A stretch of 6,718 nucleotides of DNA, taken from contig JAISAF010000164.1 in NCBI GenBank assembly GCA_031266855.1, forward strand, positions 1 to 6,718, read 5' to 3'. Of the stretch, positions 4,019 through 6,718 are shown in pieces. How positions within the stretch are numbered: position 1 is the stretch's first letter; the number at the start of each line of letters is the position of its first letter. The notes beneath the pieces are model-generated. The model made no database searches. It was not told where the DNA came from and worked only from the letters and a program-made list of their open reading frames with translations. Both the position numbers and the translations under genes were made by a program. The stretch is from Spirochaetales bacterium. GTDB lineage: Bacteria; Spirochaetota; Spirochaetia; DTKZ01.

Positions 4019-4950
4019 AAGTAGTATCTCTGTTCAGCGGTGCGGGAGGGCTTGACCTGGGATTTATACAAGCCGGGAACCGTATCATTTGGGCTAACGA
4101 TATTTATTCCGACGCTGTGGAAACATATCGGGAAAATATTGGCAGCCATATTGTCGAAGGCGATATTACCGCTATAGCGTCAGAGCAAGTGCCTGATTGC
4201 GATATTGTAATTGGCGGCTTTCCTTGTCAAGGTTTTTCTGTTGCAAATACGAAAAGAAGCGTAACGGATGATCGAAACGGGTTGTATAAGCAGCTTCTGA
4301 GGGTGATAAAAGATAAAACCCCCTTGTTTTTTCTGGCCGAAAATGTAAAAGGTATTTTGAATCTTGAACAGGGAAAAGTGATACAAATGATACTGAATGA
4401 TTTTAGAAGCCTGGGATATACCGTTAAATGCCAATTATTGAATGCCGCGGATTACGGTGTGCCTCAACTACGGCAGCGTGTAATAATTACGGGTGTCCGT
4501 CATAATGTAGATTTTGAATATACTTATCCTGAAAAAAAATATAACGGGAACGGCGAATGCGGCATCAAACGCTGGGTAAGTGTAAAGGACGCTTTAGGAA
4601 GCCTACCCGACCCTGACAAACCTAATAACCTGCTAAATCATGAATATTCAAAATATAAACTTCGATTTAACGGCTATTTAGGGCACAGAATGATAGACCC
4701 TGACAAACCGGCTCCAACGGTCACCGCCAGAGGCGACGATAAGGGCGGAGTTGTTATTTTGCATCATTACAATAACAAACGCAGAATGACATGCCGCGAA
4801 CTTGCAACTATCCAAACCTTTCCCGGTGATTTTGTTTTTAAGGGAACCCGTTCATCTGTATACCGGCAGATTGCTAATGCCGTACCGCCTTTACTTGCTT
4901 TTGCGGTAGCGAAACAGTTTAATCTCTATAAAGGGAAATTAAATGCTTGA
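4015..4950 (+). CDS. DNA (cytosine-5-)-methyltransferase 2 of a Type II R-M system
   Basis: A second complete C5-cytosine methyltransferase of 311 residues. It shows SLFSGAGGLDLG (5-16), GGFPCQGFS with C71, AENV with E109, QLRQRVIITG (151-160), RELATIQTFP (251-260) and YRQIANAVP. The catalytic residues are at the same numbers as in the preceding gene. A hand count gives about half of residues identical (roughly 158 of 310), including a shared skeleton in the target-recognition region (LNH-YS-YK, GHR--DP-KP-PT--ARG--KGGV), which points to duplication. Systems with two methyltransferases often modify the two strands of an asymmetric site separately. Here the similar recognition regions suggest related half-targets or redundancy. 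The start overlaps the upstream stop by 4 bases and has no separate ribosome site. The 3' end overlaps the nuclease gene by 8 bases. Confidence 0.95.
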   Translation: MKVVSLFSGAGGLDLGFIQAGNRIIWANDIYSDAVETYRENIGSHIVEGDITAIASEQVPDCDIVIGGFPCQGFSVANTKRSVTDDRNGLYKQLLRVIKDKTPLFFLAENVKGILNLEQGKVIQMILNDFRSLGYTVKCQLLNAADYGVPQLRQRVIITGVRHNVDFEYTYPEKKYNGNGECGIKRWVSVKDALGSLPDPDKPNNLLNHEYSKYKLRFNGYLGHRMIDPDKPAPTVTARGDDKGGVVILHHYNNKRRMTCRELATIQTFPGDFVFKGTRSSVYRQIANAVPPLLAFAVAKQFNLYKGKLNA

Positions 4951-6199
4951 GAAGAATTACATACCAAAACTCCTTTTTCCTGAGTTTAAATGGAAATGGG
5001 CAAGCCTTCAATGTACAGAAAGTTTAAATGATCCCGTAATTCTCCTGGGTGTTTTATTCCGCATGCGAAAACTTGAGAATCAGGGACTTAAGTATAGTTC
5101 CCCGGAATTCGCGAATGAAATGCAGGAATTGTCTAATGATGTAAAAGATTCAATCGGAATTAATCTTGCTGACAGGACTGGAGATCGTAATCTGATAAGG
5201 AATTCAGGCCAGTATTGGCGGGCTGTCGGCTTGCTTGAGGATGGTGACAGAACCGGCCTCATCAAATTGACTGATTTTGGACGACGGGTTGCCGATCGCG
5301 ATATTTCGCAAACTGAGTTTGCGGCGATTACAATTCAGACATTCAAATTGCCTAACATAAAAATACAAAGCACTGATGAGTGCCGGAATTGGCTGCATAG
5401 TGGTATTATTCTTTATCCCCTGCGGTTAATTTTGACCATATCAAAAAAACTTAACGGCCAGGGCATATCTTTTATTACCACAGAGGAACTTATAAAAGTT
5501 GTTATTCCGTTATCGTCAAATCCAAATGTTACGATTGACGATTATGTGAATTTCATTTTATGGTATCGCGCAAAAGAAATTACCTTGATTGGCTGGCCTG
5601 ATTGCTGTTCCGGTGCCAATGACAAGAGAATCGCACGGGAATATTTGCTGTTTCTGTCAAATTACGGCTATCTTCTCAAACAGGAAGGCGGTAACAGGCT
5701 TGATGAACATTACCATTACAATGACCTTCTTGATTCAGAAATAGCGGGCATCCTGGAACAAAAGACATCCGACCAATCTTTGATTCAAGCAGTTAGCAAA
5801 ATCAGGGAAAATGAAATAGTGGCAGAAATTGAAAAAAAACGTGTTGAATACAATACAAAAAACAGGCCCAATCAGGCAAAATTCCGCAAAGAGGTTTTGT
5901 CTGCCTATGGGCGCTGCATAATTACGAATGTTACTATGCCAGAAGTTTTGGAAGCGGCTCATATAAAGCCATTCAAATATCACGGTGAAGATACAGTCGC
6001 TAATGGTTTTGCAATGCGGATAGACATACATATATTATTTGATTCTGGACATTTGAGGATTTCTGATACTGGGGGAATTGACCTTTCAACAAGAGCACGG
6101 ATGGATTATGGCGCTACAATACCGCCTTGTATTGTTCTACCCGGTTTTACGAATAGGGATTTTTTAAAATGGCGTTGGAATAACTATAATGGAGTATAG
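4943..6199 (+). CDS. HNH restriction endonuclease of the R-M system
   Basis: A 418-residue protein with a C-terminal HNH nuclease domain (about 308-370) of the HNH_2 type. RPNQAKFRKEVLSAYGRC is followed by EAAHIKPF (H340), ANGFAMR (N354) and DIHILFD (H363), the expected His-Asn-His metal and catalytic set. The N-terminal 300 residues carry no catalytic motif I recognise. The segment LIKLTDFGRRVADRDISQTEF (106-126; winged-helix-like, followed by FKLPN) recalls the N-terminal DNA-binding part of AlwI-type nucleases, though that is only an impression. The role follows from the context: directly after two methyltransferases, overlapping the second, with Vsr next. It should cut unmethylated copies of the site they modify. 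GGG at 4933-4935 gives a usable ribosome site for the ATG at 4943. Confidence 0.85.
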   Translation: MLEKNYIPKLLFPEFKWKWASLQCTESLNDPVILLGVLFRMRKLENQGLKYSSPEFANEMQELSNDVKDSIGINLADRTGDRNLIRNSGQYWRAVGLLEDGDRTGLIKLTDFGRRVADRDISQTEFAAITIQTFKLPNIKIQSTDECRNWLHSGIILYPLRLILTISKKLNGQGISFITTEELIKVVIPLSSNPNVTIDDYVNFILWYRAKEITLIGWPDCCSGANDKRIAREYLLFLSNYGYLLKQEGGNRLDEHYHYNDLLDSEIAGILEQKTSDQSLIQAVSKIRENEIVAEIEKKRVEYNTKNRPNQAKFRKEVLSAYGRCIITNVTMPEVLEAAHIKPFKYHGEDTVANGFAMRIDIHILFDSGHLRISDTGGIDLSTRARMDYGATIPPCIVLPGFTNRDFLKWRWNNYNGV

Positions 6200-6208
6200 G
6201 CCAATTAT

Positions 6209-6715
6209 ATGGACGTATTAACTCCTGAACAGCGCCATAAAAATATGTCGCATATCAGAAGCAACAACACCTCTATCGAAATTTTATTGCGTAAAGCATT
6301 ATGGCACGAAGGCATACGTTATCGGAAAAATTATAACAGACTGCCGGGGAAACCGGATATTGCCATAACAAAATATAAGATTGCTATTTTTTGTGACGGC
6401 GAATTATGGCATGGCAAGGATTGGAAAAACAAGAAAAAAAGAATTAAAACGAACAGGGATTATTGGATTCAAAAGATCGAACGAAACATGGCCCGGGATA
6501 TTGAAAATGAAAAAAAGCTCGAAGGTATGTGCTGGACCGTTATTAGGTTTTGGGGGAATGAAATAAAAAAGAATCTTACGGGTTGTGTAGATGAAATTAA
6601 AGAAACCATTTATGAAATAGAAAATAGTATATACGGTATAGAATATGAACGGGAATATAATGAGTATATAATGGCAGCAGAAGATGAACCTGGCTATAAT
6701 GTTGACAATGAATAA
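6209..6715 (+). CDS. vsr: Very short patch repair (Vsr) mismatch endonuclease
   Basis: Nicks next to the T of T:G mismatches formed when 5-methylcytosine deaminates in a methylated target, starting repair back to C:G. The 168-residue protein starts with the family signature (TPEQRHKNMSHIRSNNTSIE) and continues RYRKNYNRLPGKPDIA and FCDGELWHGKDW. D50 matches catalytic Asp51 of E. coli Vsr, E24 matches Glu25 and H68 matches His69, while D63 stands where E. coli has His64. The structural zinc ligands of E. coli Vsr (Cys66, His71, Cys73, Cys117) appear absent here. Beyond about residue 130 there is a charged, Tyr/Glu-rich tail not typical of the family. It begins 9 bases after the nuclease stop; AGG at 6198-6200 may be its ribosome site. 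Its presence supports m5C as the cassette's modification. Confidence 0.93.
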   Translation: MDVLTPEQRHKNMSHIRSNNTSIEILLRKALWHEGIRYRKNYNRLPGKPDIAITKYKIAIFCDGELWHGKDWKNKKKRIKTNRDYWIQKIERNMARDIENEKKLEGMCWTVIRFWGNEIKKNLTGCVDEIKETIYEIENSIYGIEYEREYNEYIMAAEDEPGYNVDNE

Positions 6716-6718
6716 TTA

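Noticed and set aside
3058..6031. Minus-strand open frames inside the R-M operon
   Set aside because: They lie opposite genes with complete family motifs and contain no recognisable domains.
6381..6566. Second plus-strand open frame inside vsr
   Set aside because: It is an out-of-frame reading of the vsr core and lacks a separate ribosome site.

Overview
The window looks bacterial: genes are densely packed, without introns, and use bacterial start and stop signals. It combines two metabolic genes of fairly balanced base composition with a visibly A+T-richer restriction-modification cassette and blocks of G+C-rich palindromic repeats. The serine acetyltransferase belongs to the long EpsC-like type, and the repeat style together with the mixed composition would fit a spirochaete such as a host-associated Treponema. 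That assignment is a guess, because nothing in the window fixes the taxon.

Layout. Positions 1-376 carry no convincing gene and hold repeats and palindromes. On the minus strand lie aroE (2388-1408, shikimate dehydrogenase family) and, downstream of it, cysE (1321-377, serine O-acetyltransferase). Between them is a 15-bp tandem array (1358-1462) that also encodes the end of AroE, followed by a good sigma-70-type promoter placed so that cysE mRNA could start at its ATG. From 2389 to 3085 is about 700 bases of non-coding or doubtful sequence: dyads upstream of aroE, a palindromic repeat unit, a run of five more hairpins, and then a leader segment with a small open frame. On the plus strand from 3086 to 6715 is a compact four-gene operon: two tandem C5-cytosine methyltransferases (overlapping by 4 bases), an HNH restriction endonuclease (overlapping by 8 bases), and a Vsr-type mismatch endonuclease (9 bases downstream).

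The operon reads as a complete Type II restriction-modification system. The methyltransferases protect the host target, the HNH protein cuts unmethylated DNA, and Vsr starts repair of the T:G mismatches that arise when 5-methylcytosine deaminates. Its lower G+C content and its position beside a repeat cluster suggest horizontal acquisition. The two methyltransferases are about half identical along their length, including the target-recognition region.

The strongest unexplained signal is a modular repeat present twice in opposite orientation, at 135-286 and 2471-2605, flanking the aroE-cysE block. The scaffold is almost identical in both copies (53 aligned flank bases with 2 differences), but the two hairpins set into it have different stem sequences in each copy, and both remain perfect palindromes. 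This looks like selection or a copying mechanism that preserves palindromic structure while the sequence is exchanged.
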